64,000 bases of DNA from Hymenobacter canadensis (lineage in GTDB: Bacteria > Bacteroidota > Bacteroidia > Cytophagales > Hymenobacteraceae). Of this stretch, positions 16,681-25,267 are shown in pieces (the stretch's first letter is position 1; every line of letters begins with the position of its first letter). Under the pieces are notes generated by a model, which was not told where the DNA came from, searched no databases, and saw only the letters and a program-made list of their open reading frames with translations. The stretch lies in the NCBI RefSeq assembly GCF_027359925.1, contig NZ_CP114767.1, forward strand, positions 3,658,001 to 3,722,000, given 5' to 3'. A program made the translations under genes and the position numbers.

Positions 16681-19600
16681 ATGCATTCGATTTCTGATTC
16701 ATCTGTAGCTGCCATTTCCATTGCTGCCCGCCTCGAAGCCTCCCGCCAGGAGCTGCTCGACCTGGGGATGCGCAACCCGCTGCTCAATTTCCGCCTCTCC
16801 AAGGCCCAGGGCGTGGCCGTAGTGCGCGAAGAATCAGCGCAGGTGCTCGATATTCTGGTGCGCCAGGGCAAAACTATGTACTTCTCGGCCGCCCCCGAGC
16901 CGGCCCGAAAAAAGCCGCAGCCGCAGACTGACGCAATATCCGGCGCGGAAGCCACCAAGGTTCCTGATGCGGAGCCAGCCGCCTCGCCAGCAACTGCCAC
17001 CCAACCCAACGAAGCTACGGCGGAAGTGGCTTCGTCGCTGGAGGACTACCTGGAAGATCATCCGCCGGTAGAGCTGTCTGAGGCCGAGCAGAAGGCGCTG
17101 CTGACCGATAACAAGCTGCAGACCGCCGAGCCGCTGGCCCGGCTGGAAACCCGCCTGCTCAATACCTACTACACGGCCCGCACCAGCCTGGAGGAAACCG
17201 GCGTCAATATCCTGTACCTGGCTCTGGGCCAACTCAGCTGGTACGAGGCCGAGAGCAGCCCGGAGCCGCGCCGGGCTCCGCTGGTGCTGGTGCCGGTGGT
17301 GCTGGAGCGCGGCACTGTGGGCGAGCGTTTTAAGATCACCTACTCGGGCGCCGAGGTGGAAGGCAACCTGAGCCTGCAGGCCCGCCTGAAGGCCGATTTC
17401 GGCATCCTGCTGCCCTTGCCCGACCCCGATAACCAGCCGCTGCCCGAGTATTTCGAGGCGGTACGGGCGGCCCTGGCCGGGCGCAGCCGCTGGAGCGTGG
17501 AAGCCGATGCCGTGGCGCTGAGCTTCTTCTCCTTCAGCAAGCTGATGCTCTACCGCGACCTGGACCCCAGCACTTGGCCCACCAGCGCCGACGGTACCTC
17601 CGAGCTGCTGACGCACCCGGCCATCCGCTCGCTCCTCGACCAGGAAGCCGGCTTCGATGACGCGCCACCCAGCGTGGGCGAAGGGGCGTTTCTGGATACC
17701 GACAGCCCGGCCCACGAGCTGCACCAAGTGCTCGATGCCGACTCCTCGCAACTGCTGGCGCTGCTGGCCGTGCAGGAAGGCCGCAACCTCGTCATTCAGG
17801 GTCCGCCCGGCACTGGGAAGTCGCAGACCATTGCCAACCTGCTGGCCGAGGCCATTGGTGCGGGCAAGAAAGTGCTGTTTGTAGCCGAGAAGATGGCGGC
17901 TCTGGAAGTAGTTAAGCGCCGCCTCGACGCGCTGGGGCTAGGCGCCGCCTGCCTGGAGCTGCACAGCAACAAGGCCAACAAGAAAAGCCTCCACGACGAA
18001 TTGCGCGCTACCCTGGCCCTGGGCCGCCCGGCTGCGTCCACCGTACTGGATGAGCAGATTGCGCAGCTGCCGCCGTTGCGCGAGCAGCTGAACCGCTACG
18101 CGCTGGCTGTGAATGCCCCTCTGGGCCGCAGCCGCCGCACCGCACAGCAAGTGGCCGGGGCGTTGCTGGCCCTGCGCGAGGAAGTGGGCACGCAGCTGCT
18201 GCCGCGCCCGCCCTTCGCTGACCTCGTCACCTGGACCGACGCCGACGCCACCCGCGCCGAGGTGCTGGCTGGCCGCCTGCAGGCCACCCTGCAGAAAATC
18301 GGGCCGCCCCCGCAGCTGCTGTTCTGGGGCTCCGGCCTCACCATGCTGCTGCCTGCCGACCAGGAGGCGCTGGTGGCGCGCCTGACCGCTGCCCGCCAGA
18401 CCGTAGAGGAATTGGCGCATACCAGCACCGCGCTGGCCGCGCTGCTGGGGGGCGTGCCCGCGCCGCCCGATGCCGCCGCTGTGGCGGCGTTTCGGCCCGT
18501 GGCAGAGCAGGCGCACCGGGAAGCCGAATCTGCCCACCAGTTGGCAGCTGTGACAGCCGTAGAAGCTTTACAGACTGCCGCCTCCGGGCTGGCCCGCCTG
18601 TTGCAGGCACCGAAACCCACTGGCCGGACCACCGCCGAACCCCTGATAAACCTGGCCCGGCAGCGGCACGGCGAAGCACTGGTAGCCCATTCGGGTGAGG
18701 CCGAAGCGGCCATTGGCGCGGTGCAGACGGCATCCGCTGAAATAGCCTGGCTGCTGGGCGTACCCACCCCGCCCGACTACACCACGGCCACTGCGCTGCT
18801 GCCCCTGGCCGAGCATGCCGCGTTGGCTCCGCCCTTGCCCGGTGTGGCCGTTGCCGACGCCTTCTGGCAGCAGCCCAACAGCCCGCTGCCCGCCGCCCAA
18901 CAGGCCGCCGCCACCCTCAACGACCTGCGCCAGCGCCACGCGGCCACGTTGCTGCCCGAAGCCTGGGACCAAGATCTGGCCGCCGAGCGGGCCGTGCTGC
19001 TGACCACCGGCAGCAAGTGGTGGCGCTTTTTGAGCGGCGACTACCGCCGCGCCCGCCGCCGCCTGCAGCAGCTGTGGCGGCAGCCCCTGCCCGGTTCGGC
19101 CGCCGAGGTTATGGCCGTTATCGATGATATCCACGAGGCTGCCCGCCACAACCGGAATCTGCAGGAAGTCAGTCCACTGGCTGGCCGGTTGTTTGGTGCG
19201 AGCTGGCAAGCCGAAGCCTCTGACTGGCCGTCCCTGCTGCGTGTCGCCGACTATCTTACCCACACGCACCAGCTGCTGACCCGGCAGCAACTGCCCGCTG
19301 CCATCCTGCCTTATCTGGCTGCCAACCCGGAGGCCGCCGCACTGAGTGAGCCGCTGGCAACTCTGAAAGCGGCCCTGCACCGGCACCAGCAGGCGGTGCG
19401 GCAAGCCGTAGCCGCGTGCCAGCCATCAGCCGATCGGCCGCAAAGTCTCACGAATCATCTGCCCGAAGCTTCATTTGCCGTGCAGGCAGCTGCGTTGGCT
19501 GCCTGGGCAACCGCTACGCCCCGCGCCGATGATATTACCGCACAGGTATCCGCCTGCACCGTTGCTTTGCAACAACTGAGTCAAGTAGAGCAGGCAATAG

Positions 19601-22245
19601 GGAAGGCAGTGCCCGGTCCATCGTTGTTCGGGCTGCCGCCTGACTGGGGGCAGCAGCCCTTCACCATCCAAGCGGAGCTGCTCCGCACGTGGTTGGCAGC
19701 CACGCCGCTGCCTGCTGCACTGGCCGCTGCCGCGCAGGCTGTGGAAACTGCCCTGGCTGATCAGCAACGGGCTGTTCCGGCGTTGGCGGCGACGTTGGCG
19801 CTGGACGAAACCCGCCGCTTTGGCGAGGCTGGCCCGCTGGTAGCGCAGCCACTGCCGGCCCAGGCCGCGTTGCTGGCCGCCTGGGCTGCCGACGTGCCGG
19901 CTTTGCAGATGGCGCTGGAGTGGAACAACGTGGCCGCCGTGGTTCGTACGGAAGGCCGGCCGGAGCTACTGCCCCTGGCCGAAACCTGGCCCGCCGCTGC
20001 GCAGTATCTGGTGGCAACGGTGCGGCAAACCTGGCTGGAATATCTGCAGCGACTGGCTTACAACCAGTTCCCGGCGCTGCCGCAGTTCGAGCGGGCCGGG
20101 CACGAGGACGTGGCCGCGCAGTTCCGCGCAGCCGACCGCGCCAGCCTGCACCATAACCGAACCCGCGCCATGACGCGGCACTTCGACAACCTGCCCAACC
20201 CGCTGCTGCCCACGGCCGGCGGCCAGATGAGCATCCTCAAAAACGAGTTTGCCAAAAAGACCCGCCACCTGCCCATTCGCCAGCTGATGCAGCGGGCCGG
20301 GCGGGTGGTGCAGGCCATCAAGCCGGTGTTCATGATGTCGCCGCTGTCGGTGGCCAGCTTCCTGCCGCCCGGCGCCGTGGAGTTCGATCTGGTAGTGTTC
20401 GATGAAGCCTCGCAGGTGAAGCCCGTGGATGCGCTGGGTGCGGTGGCGCGGGGCCGGAAACTGGTGGTGGTCGGTGACTCCAAGCAGCTGCCGCCTACCT
20501 CGTTCTTCGACTCGCTGACCGGCACCGGTGAGGCCGCCGACGAGGAAAACGTGACGGCCGACATCCAGAGTATTCTCGAGCTGTGCAAGGCCCGCCAGAT
20601 GCCCGAGCGGATGCTGCGCTGGCACTACCGCAGCCTGCACCAGTCACTGATTGCGGCTTCCAACCACCTGTTTTATGAGGATAAGCTGGTGATTTTCCCC
20701 AGCCCCGGCGGCAAGGGCCAGCTCGGGTTGCTTTACCACCATCTGCCCGAAACGCACTACGAACGGGGTACCACCCGCACCAACCCGCTGGAGGCGCAGG
20801 CCGTGGCCGCCGCTGTCCTTCACCACGCCCGCACTACGCCCAAACTCACGCTGGGCGTGGTGGCGTTCAGTACGGTGCAGCGGCAGGCCATCCAGGATGC
20901 GCTGGAAGTGCTGCGCCGCCAGCACCCCGAAACCGAGGTTTTCTTTGCCGCTCACCGCCACGAGCCGTTCTTCATCAAGAACCTGGAGAACGTGCAGGGC
21001 GACGAGCGTGACGTGATTCTGATCAGCATCGGCTACGGGCGCACCAAAGACGGCTACCTGAGCATGAGCTTCGGGCCGCTGAACGGGGAGGGCGGCGAGC
21101 GGCGCCTCAACGTGCTGATTACCCGCGCCAAGCAGCGCTGCGAAGTCTTTACTAACCTCACGGCCGACGACCTGGACCTGAGCCGGACCCGCGCCCGGGG
21201 CGTGGCGGCGCTGAAGACGTTCCTCAACTTCGCCCAGCACGGCCGCCTCAACCAGAACGAGGAAACCGGCCGCGAAATGGAGTCGCCGTTCGAGGAAGCT
21301 GTATACCGCGCCCTCTCGGCCCGCGGCTACCAGCTGCGCCCCCAGATCGGCAGCCAGGGCTTCTACCTCGATCTGGCCGTAGTCGACCCCGAGCAGCCGG
21401 GCCGCTACGTGCTGGGCATTGAGTGCGACGGGGCCATGTACCACTCGGCGCGCTCGGCCCGCGACCGGGACCGGCTGCGCCAGCAGGTGCTGGAGGCCGT
21501 GGGCTGGCGCCTGCACCGCATCTGGAGCACCGACTGGTTCCGGGACCCGGCGCGGGAAACCGAGCGGGCCGTGCAGGCCATCGAAGAAGCCCGCCGCCTA
21601 GCTGCCCTCGATGAGCCCGACGAACCCGACGAAGTACTGCTGCCCGAGCCAGTTGAGTTGGCGCGGGAAGAGCCGATTGCGCCCGACAGCAACCCGGCCG
21701 TGGTGCCCTACCAGGTGGCGCTGCTGCCCGATACCATCCGGCAGCAGGAGCTGCACCAGTACAGTCTGGGCCAGGTGGTGAACTGGCTGAATGTGGTGGT
21801 AGGCGTGGAAAGCCCTATTCATATCGAGGAGGCCACCCGGCGGCTGGCCAACGCCAGCGGAGCCAGCCAGGTAGGCGCCCGCCTGCGCAAAGTGGGCCGG
21901 GATGCTGCCCTGCTGGCTCTGAACCTGCACTACCTGCGCCGGGAAGGCGACTTCCTCTGGGCCCCGGCTATGCAGCATCCGGCCCTGCGCGACCGGAGCC
22001 AGCTGCCGGCCATCTCGCGCAAACTTCTTTATGTGGCCCCCGAAGAGCTGGCCCTGGCTTTGCGCACGGTGGTCGAGCAAAGCTTCGCGCTGCCTCGGGA
22101 GGCAGTGTTTCTGCCAGCCGTGCGGCTACTCGGCTTCGCCCGCCTCAGCGAGGAAATGCGCCAGCAACTGGAGCCGGTGCTGGCCGGCCTACTGGAGCGG
22201 GGAGAGCTGGTGGAAGTTAATGGGATACTGAAGCCGATCAGCTAA
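16681..22245 (+). CDS. DUF4011-SF1 helicase-Vsr nuclease-DUF3320 protein, Hhe-like antiphage candidate
   Basis: 1854 residues, cytoplasmic. N-terminal DUF4011 region begins with ARLEASRQELLDLGMRNPLLNF. Superfamily-1 (UPF1-like) helicase motifs: Walker A GPPGTGKS at 374-381, a very long alpha-helical Ala/Leu-rich insertion (about 400-1170), Walker B DEASQ at 1241, GDSKQLPP at 1265, and motif VI RLNVLITRAKQR near 1475. A Vsr/DUF559-type endonuclease follows (FEEAVYRALSARGYQLRPQI, then GIECDGAMYHS at about 1579 with Glu1581 and Asp1583, and HRIWSTDWF). A DUF3320 domain lies near 1690-1760. The same domain order is found in the single-gene antiphage system called Hhe in large defence screens. All motifs look intact. 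No partner gene is adjacent. Confidence 0.88.
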   Translation: MHSISDSSVAAISIAARLEASRQELLDLGMRNPLLNFRLSKAQGVAVVREESAQVLDILVRQGKTMYFSAAPEPARKKPQPQTDAISGAEATKVPDAEPAASPATATQPNEATAEVASSLEDYLEDHPPVELSEAEQKALLTDNKLQTAEPLARLETRLLNTYYTARTSLEETGVNILYLALGQLSWYEAESSPEPRRAPLVLVPVVLERGTVGERFKITYSGAEVEGNLSLQARLKADFGILLPLPDPDNQPLPEYFEAVRAALAGRSRWSVEADAVALSFFSFSKLMLYRDLDPSTWPTSADGTSELLTHPAIRSLLDQEAGFDDAPPSVGEGAFLDTDSPAHELHQVLDADSSQLLALLAVQEGRNLVIQGPPGTGKSQTIANLLAEAIGAGKKVLFVAEKMAALEVVKRRLDALGLGAACLELHSNKANKKSLHDELRATLALGRPAASTVLDEQIAQLPPLREQLNRYALAVNAPLGRSRRTAQQVAGALLALREEVGTQLLPRPPFADLVTWTDADATRAEVLAGRLQATLQKIGPPPQLLFWGSGLTMLLPADQEALVARLTAARQTVEELAHTSTALAALLGGVPAPPDAAAVAAFRPVAEQAHREAESAHQLAAVTAVEALQTAASGLARLLQAPKPTGRTTAEPLINLARQRHGEALVAHSGEAEAAIGAVQTASAEIAWLLGVPTPPDYTTATALLPLAEHAALAPPLPGVAVADAFWQQPNSPLPAAQQAAATLNDLRQRHAATLLPEAWDQDLAAERAVLLTTGSKWWRFLSGDYRRARRRLQQLWRQPLPGSAAEVMAVIDDIHEAARHNRNLQEVSPLAGRLFGASWQAEASDWPSLLRVADYLTHTHQLLTRQQLPAAILPYLAANPEAAALSEPLATLKAALHRHQQAVRQAVAACQPSADRPQSLTNHLPEASFAVQAAALAAWATATPRADDITAQVSACTVALQQLSQVEQAIGKAVPGPSLFGLPPDWGQQPFTIQAELLRTWLAATPLPAALAAAAQAVETALADQQRAVPALAATLALDETRRFGEAGPLVAQPLPAQAALLAAWAADVPALQMALEWNNVAAVVRTEGRPELLPLAETWPAAAQYLVATVRQTWLEYLQRLAYNQFPALPQFERAGHEDVAAQFRAADRASLHHNRTRAMTRHFDNLPNPLLPTAGGQMSILKNEFAKKTRHLPIRQLMQRAGRVVQAIKPVFMMSPLSVASFLPPGAVEFDLVVFDEASQVKPVDALGAVARGRKLVVVGDSKQLPPTSFFDSLTGTGEAADEENVTADIQSILELCKARQMPERMLRWHYRSLHQSLIAASNHLFYEDKLVIFPSPGGKGQLGLLYHHLPETHYERGTTRTNPLEAQAVAAAVLHHARTTPKLTLGVVAFSTVQRQAIQDALEVLRRQHPETEVFFAAHRHEPFFIKNLENVQGDERDVILISIGYGRTKDGYLSMSFGPLNGEGGERRLNVLITRAKQRCEVFTNLTADDLDLSRTRARGVAALKTFLNFAQHGRLNQNEETGREMESPFEEAVYRALSARGYQLRPQIGSQGFYLDLAVVDPEQPGRYVLGIECDGAMYHSARSARDRDRLRQQVLEAVGWRLHRIWSTDWFRDPARETERAVQAIEEARRLAALDEPDEPDEVLLPEPVELAREEPIAPDSNPAVVPYQVALLPDTIRQQELHQYSLGQVVNWLNVVVGVESPIHIEEATRRLANASGASQVGARLRKVGRDAALLALNLHYLRREGDFLWAPAMQHPALRDRSQLPAISRKLLYVAPEELALALRTVVEQSFALPREAVFLPAVRLLGFARLSEEMRQQLEPVLAGLLERGELVEVNGILKPIS

Positions 22246-22251
22246 CAGAAC

Positions 22252-22293
22252 AGCTCTGCGTCTTCTGCGCTAACCTCTGCGCCCTCTGCGGGC
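22252..22293. repeat. TCTGCG direct-repeat tract
   Basis: Four TCTGCG hexamers within 36 bp, ending GGGCTAAAA. It resembles the half-elements common between Bacteroidota genes; no inverted partner is seen nearby. It fills the space between the helicase stop and the RAYT-like start. Confidence 0.4.
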
Positions 22294-22302
22294 TAAAACC
22301 GT

Positions 22303-22890
22303 ATGCTTCCACCTGCCGAAACCATCTTGCTCACGCTGCGTCTGGCGGGCTCCGTGCCGGCGCGGGCCGGCCGCGAGCTGCACGCCCAGCGCATTGCCGC
22401 CCAGGAAACGGCGCGTGGTGCCGCCACCGAAGCCGACGCCCAGGTGGCCCACCGTCGGGCTGAGAAGGTGTTTTTCGCTGGCTTCGATGCGCTGCTGGAC
22501 GCCCGCACGGTGGGGCCCGACTATCTGGCCCGGGAAAAAGTGGCGGAGGCCGTAGTCGGGGAACTGCTGATGCTGGAGGAGCAGGGGCTGCGGGTGCCCT
22601 GCTTCGTGCTGCTGCCCAACCACCTGCACGCCGTGCTGCAGCTGCCGTCCGGCGCGGGCCTCTCGCTCTACAAAACCGTGGAGCTGCTGCACCAGCGCAC
22701 CGCCGCCCAGGCCCGCCGCCTGCTGCGCGCCCAGCTCCCGCCCGAAGCCGACTTCTGGCAGCCCGGCTTCCACGAGCTGCCCGTGCTGGATGACGCCGAG
22801 CTGGGCCGCTTGCAAGCGTATCTGCTGGCTCACCCGCAGCGCCTGAGACTGCCCGAGCGGTTTCATAGTTGGCCTTATTTGCCCGAGTAG
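22303..22890 (+). CDS. REP-associated tyrosine transposase (RAYT)-like protein
   Basis: 195 residues. The Y1/IS200-like HUH fold is shown by LLPNHLHAVLQL near residue 106, which carries the His-x-His metal ligands of the family's usual MPNHVHLL. Other family landmarks follow the expected order: FRLxGS-like LTLRLAGSVPAR at the start, AEKVFFAGFDALLD, LHQRTAAQARRLL, FWQPGFHELPV and QAYLLAHPQR. In that last block the Tyr corresponds to the catalytic Tyr of the usual YIxxNP; here Asn is replaced by His. RAYTs are single-copy domesticated relatives of transposases that process REP hairpins. A REP pair begins 6 bp after the stop, as expected. Confidence 0.78.
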   Translation: MLPPAETILLTLRLAGSVPARAGRELHAQRIAAQETARGAATEADAQVAHRRAEKVFFAGFDALLDARTVGPDYLAREKVAEAVVGELLMLEEQGLRVPCFVLLPNHLHAVLQLPSGAGLSLYKTVELLHQRTAAQARRLLRAQLPPEADFWQPGFHELPVLDDAELGRLQAYLLAHPQRLRLPERFHSWPYLPE

Positions 22891-22896
22891 CCCCTC

Positions 22897-22994
22897 TGTG
22901 GCACGGACTTCAGTCCGTAGCCCGCCTGCACCGGATATTCCGCGCAACGTGGTCGGGCAACGTTTTCGGGCTACGGACTGAAGTCCGTGCCATA
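22897..22994. repeat. REP pair (BIME-like), copy 2, behind the RAYT-like gene
   Basis: Arms 22897-22923 and 22968-22994 are reverse complements at 26 of 27 positions and have the same sequence as copy 1 at 13101. Each has the inner palindrome ACGGACTTCAGTCCGT. The 44-bp centre matches part of the copy 1 centre when read in reverse. Confidence 0.9.
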
Positions 22995-23050
22995 GGGTGG
23001 CAAGGCCGAAGTGCGGGTTGCTGCGTAGGTAGCGGAAAGTATTCCTGCTG

Positions 23051-24022
23051 ATGCGCGCTCTTCTGATTACTGTCCTTTGCCTTCTTCCCGGTGTTGTCTG
23101 CGCCCAGCGCCTGGACAGCGCCCAAACCAGCCCCGACCGGCTGGTGTACTACACCTTCGCCAACGACGCCTTTTTCCGCTCCGACTACTACTTCACCCAG
23201 GGCCAGACGCTCATGCTGGTGCTGCCGGGGCTTAGCCGCTCGCCCGTAAACCGCATATTAGGCCCGGTGCCGGCAGGCAGCACCCGCTACCACGGCATCC
23301 GGTTGCACTACGACGGCTTCACACCGCTACGCATCCAGGACCCGTTCATCCGGGTCGGCGACCGGCCGTATGCTTCGTATTGGTACGCCGACTTCCTGCG
23401 CATCGCCAACCAGCCAGCACGCAAGTTTCGGCTGACGACGGCGCTCAACCTGGGCTTTATGGGGCCGGCGGCGGGGGCCAAGGGCTTCCAGACCAAGCTG
23501 CACGAGTGGCTGGATTCGCCCACGCCCCGCGGCTGGGACTACCAGATCCGCAACGATCTGGTGCTGGGCTACGAGGCGCACGCCGAAAAGCAGCTGCTGG
23601 CCGTCGGGCGCGGGGCCGAGCTGATCGGCTCGGCCGGGGCTTCGCTGGGCACGCTCTACACCTACGCCGGGGCCGGGGCGCGCCTGCGCGTGGGTCTGCT
23701 CAATCCGTATTTCGACAACCTGGGCGTGAGTGGTCCGGCCACCCGCACCGGCCAGCGCCGGGTGCAACTCTACGCCGAAGGCCAGCTCGAAGGCCGCCTC
23801 ATCGGCTACGACGCCACCCTGCAGGGCGGCCTGCTCCGCTCCGACAACCCCTACACGCTGCCCGCCAGCGCCATCCGCCGCACGGTAGCGCGCAGCACCG
23901 CCACTCTCGGTCTTGGCTACGCGGGCGTGCGCCTGGAAGCCTCCGCCGTGCAGATTTCACCAGAGTTCGACGGTGCCCGCTGCCACAAATGGGTGCAGTT
24001 CGGCGTGCGGGTAGGGTTTTGA
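23051..24022 (+). CDS. LpxR-family outer-membrane protein (DUF2219)
   Basis: 323 residues with signal peptide (MRALLITVLCLLPGVVCAQ). The LpxR family is a 12-stranded outer-membrane barrel that removes the 3'-acyloxyacyl chain from lipid A. Family landmarks: TFANDAFFRSDYYFTQG near 40 (Asn-Asp of the active-site/calcium region), GDRPYASYWYADF near 100, GWDYQIRNDLVLGYE near 165, and a C-terminal VQFGVRVGF ending in Phe as barrels do. The canonical active-site His cannot be placed with certainty, so catalysis in this protein is unproven. It converges with the EamA gene across a perfect 40-bp-arm inverted repeat. Confidence 0.78.
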   Translation: MRALLITVLCLLPGVVCAQRLDSAQTSPDRLVYYTFANDAFFRSDYYFTQGQTLMLVLPGLSRSPVNRILGPVPAGSTRYHGIRLHYDGFTPLRIQDPFIRVGDRPYASYWYADFLRIANQPARKFRLTTALNLGFMGPAAGAKGFQTKLHEWLDSPTPRGWDYQIRNDLVLGYEAHAEKQLLAVGRGAELIGSAGASLGTLYTYAGAGARLRVGLLNPYFDNLGVSGPATRTGQRRVQLYAEGQLEGRLIGYDATLQGGLLRSDNPYTLPASAIRRTVARSTATLGLGYAGVRLEASAVQISPEFDGARCHKWVQFGVRVGF

Positions 24023-24030
24023 GTTAAAAG

Positions 24031-24145
24031 GTGATGAAGAACGTCATTCCGAGCCTGCGAGGAATCTCGCTAGTGTGGTAAATAATACCATCACAACGTC
24101 AGCACGCGAGATTCCTCGCAGGCTCGGAATGACGTTCTTCATCAC
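24031..24145. repeat. Paired inverted repeat, GTCATTCCGAGC family, 40-bp arms
   Basis: Arms 24031-24070 and 24106-24145 are perfect reverse complements over 40 bp; the 35-bp centre begins TAGTGTGGTAAA. The element at 41998 has the same arm core and the same centre start. It lies between convergent stops and would form a very stable hairpin in either transcript. Confidence 0.92.
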
Positions 24146-24153
24146 CCCATCAC

Positions 24154-25113
24154 TCACTTCGCCCGGTGGATGATAAACACGCCGGCCAGGATGATGACCA
24201 TGCCCAGCAGGTGCCACAGGTTGAATGCCTCGCCATCGAGCACGCCCCAGGTGAGGGCCACAATGGGAATGAGGTAGGTGTTGGAGGCCGCGAAAAGCGT
24301 GGTGCTCTGCTGAATCAGCTTGTTGAAGAGCACCATGGCCACGGCCGTGCTCATGGTGGCCAGCAGGGCAATGTAGCCCAGCGCGGTCCAGGCGCCCGGC
24401 ACGGTGGCCAGCTTGTGCATGAAATCGGAGACGCCAAACAGGTACAGCAGCCCCAGCGGCCCGATGCTGAGCAACGTGAGGCTGGTAACCGCCACCGGTG
24501 AAGGCCCGTGCAGGTGCTGCTTTATCACGTTCACGCTGATGCCGTAGCCGATGGTGGCGGCCACGATGTAGAGCCCGTACCAGGCATTGGAGTCGCCGGA
24601 GGGCGTGGCTGCGCCGCCGCTGCCGCCCAGCAGCATCAGCACCACCGTGCCCACGAGGCCCAGCGCAATACCCAGCACCCGTAGGCTGGTGAGCTTCTGC
24701 CCAAACAGCACCGCGCCCACCACCAGCGTGAACACCGCCGTCAGGCCATTCAGCACCCCGGCCAGGCCCGAGGCCAGCTTGGTTTCGGCGTAGGCGAAAA
24801 GAAAGGCCGGGAAAAATGTGCCCACCACGCCACTCAGCAGCAGCCACTTGTAGCGCCCCGTATCGACGCGGCGCACATTGCGGAGCGCAAACGGCAGCAG
24901 CAACAGCGCCGCAATGCTCACCCGCGCCGCCCCCAGCTCCATAGCCGAAAACACCACCAGCCCTTTCTTCATCAGAATGAACGACGTGCCCCAAATGCTG
25001 GCCAGCACCACCAGCAGCCCCCAGGCCGAAGCTGAAATCCGCTGCGGTGGCGGCGGCGCTATGGGTGGCAGGGTGGGGGCAGTGGCAACGGCCGGGGCAG
25101 GAGGGGTGGGCAT
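24154..25113 (-). CDS. EamA/DMT-family membrane transporter
   Basis: 319 residues from ATG at 25113, with ten predicted membrane segments in two EamA repeats (GLLVVLASIWGTSFILMKKG starts repeat 1). A longer in-frame start at 25185 is rejected because its extra 24 residues begin MLRQAQHDV, a translation of the adjacent inverted repeat. After a Pro/Ala-rich cytoplasmic N-terminus, TM1 carries the usual WG-xx-F motif. The family exports metabolites or amino acids; the substrate is unknown. Confidence 0.88.
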   Translation of the reverse strand: MPTPPAPAVATAPTLPPIAPPPPQRISASAWGLLVVLASIWGTSFILMKKGLVVFSAMELGAARVSIAALLLLPFALRNVRRVDTGRYKWLLLSGVVGTFFPAFLFAYAETKLASGLAGVLNGLTAVFTLVVGAVLFGQKLTSLRVLGIALGLVGTVVLMLLGGSGGAATPSGDSNAWYGLYIVAATIGYGISVNVIKQHLHGPSPVAVTSLTLLSIGPLGLLYLFGVSDFMHKLATVPGAWTALGYIALLATMSTAVAMVLFNKLIQQSTTLFAASNTYLIPIVALTWGVLDGEAFNLWHLLGMVIILAGVFIIHRAK

Positions 25114-25158
25114 GGGAAAGGAAAGGAACTTGATCCGGCGGAGCCGGAGTAAAGAAAA

Positions 25159-25253
25159 AACGTCATGCTGAGCTTGCCGAAGCATCTCTACCGCCGAAGT
25201 AATTTATGGTTACCACTGCGGTAGAGATGCTTCGGCAAACTCAGCATGACGTT
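25159..25253. repeat. Paired inverted repeat, GTCATGCTGAGC family
   Basis: Arms 25159-25194 and 25218-25253 pair at 35 of 36 positions; core CGTCATGCTGAGCTTG and AGCATCTCTACCG. It separates the EamA and dusB genes, both on the minus strand. Confidence 0.9.
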
Positions 25254-25267
25254 CTGATGACAAAAAA

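Noticed and set aside
25114..25185. 24-residue N-terminal extension of the EamA transporter
   Set aside because: It begins MLRQAQHDV, the translation of the adjacent inverted repeat, so it is not part of the protein.
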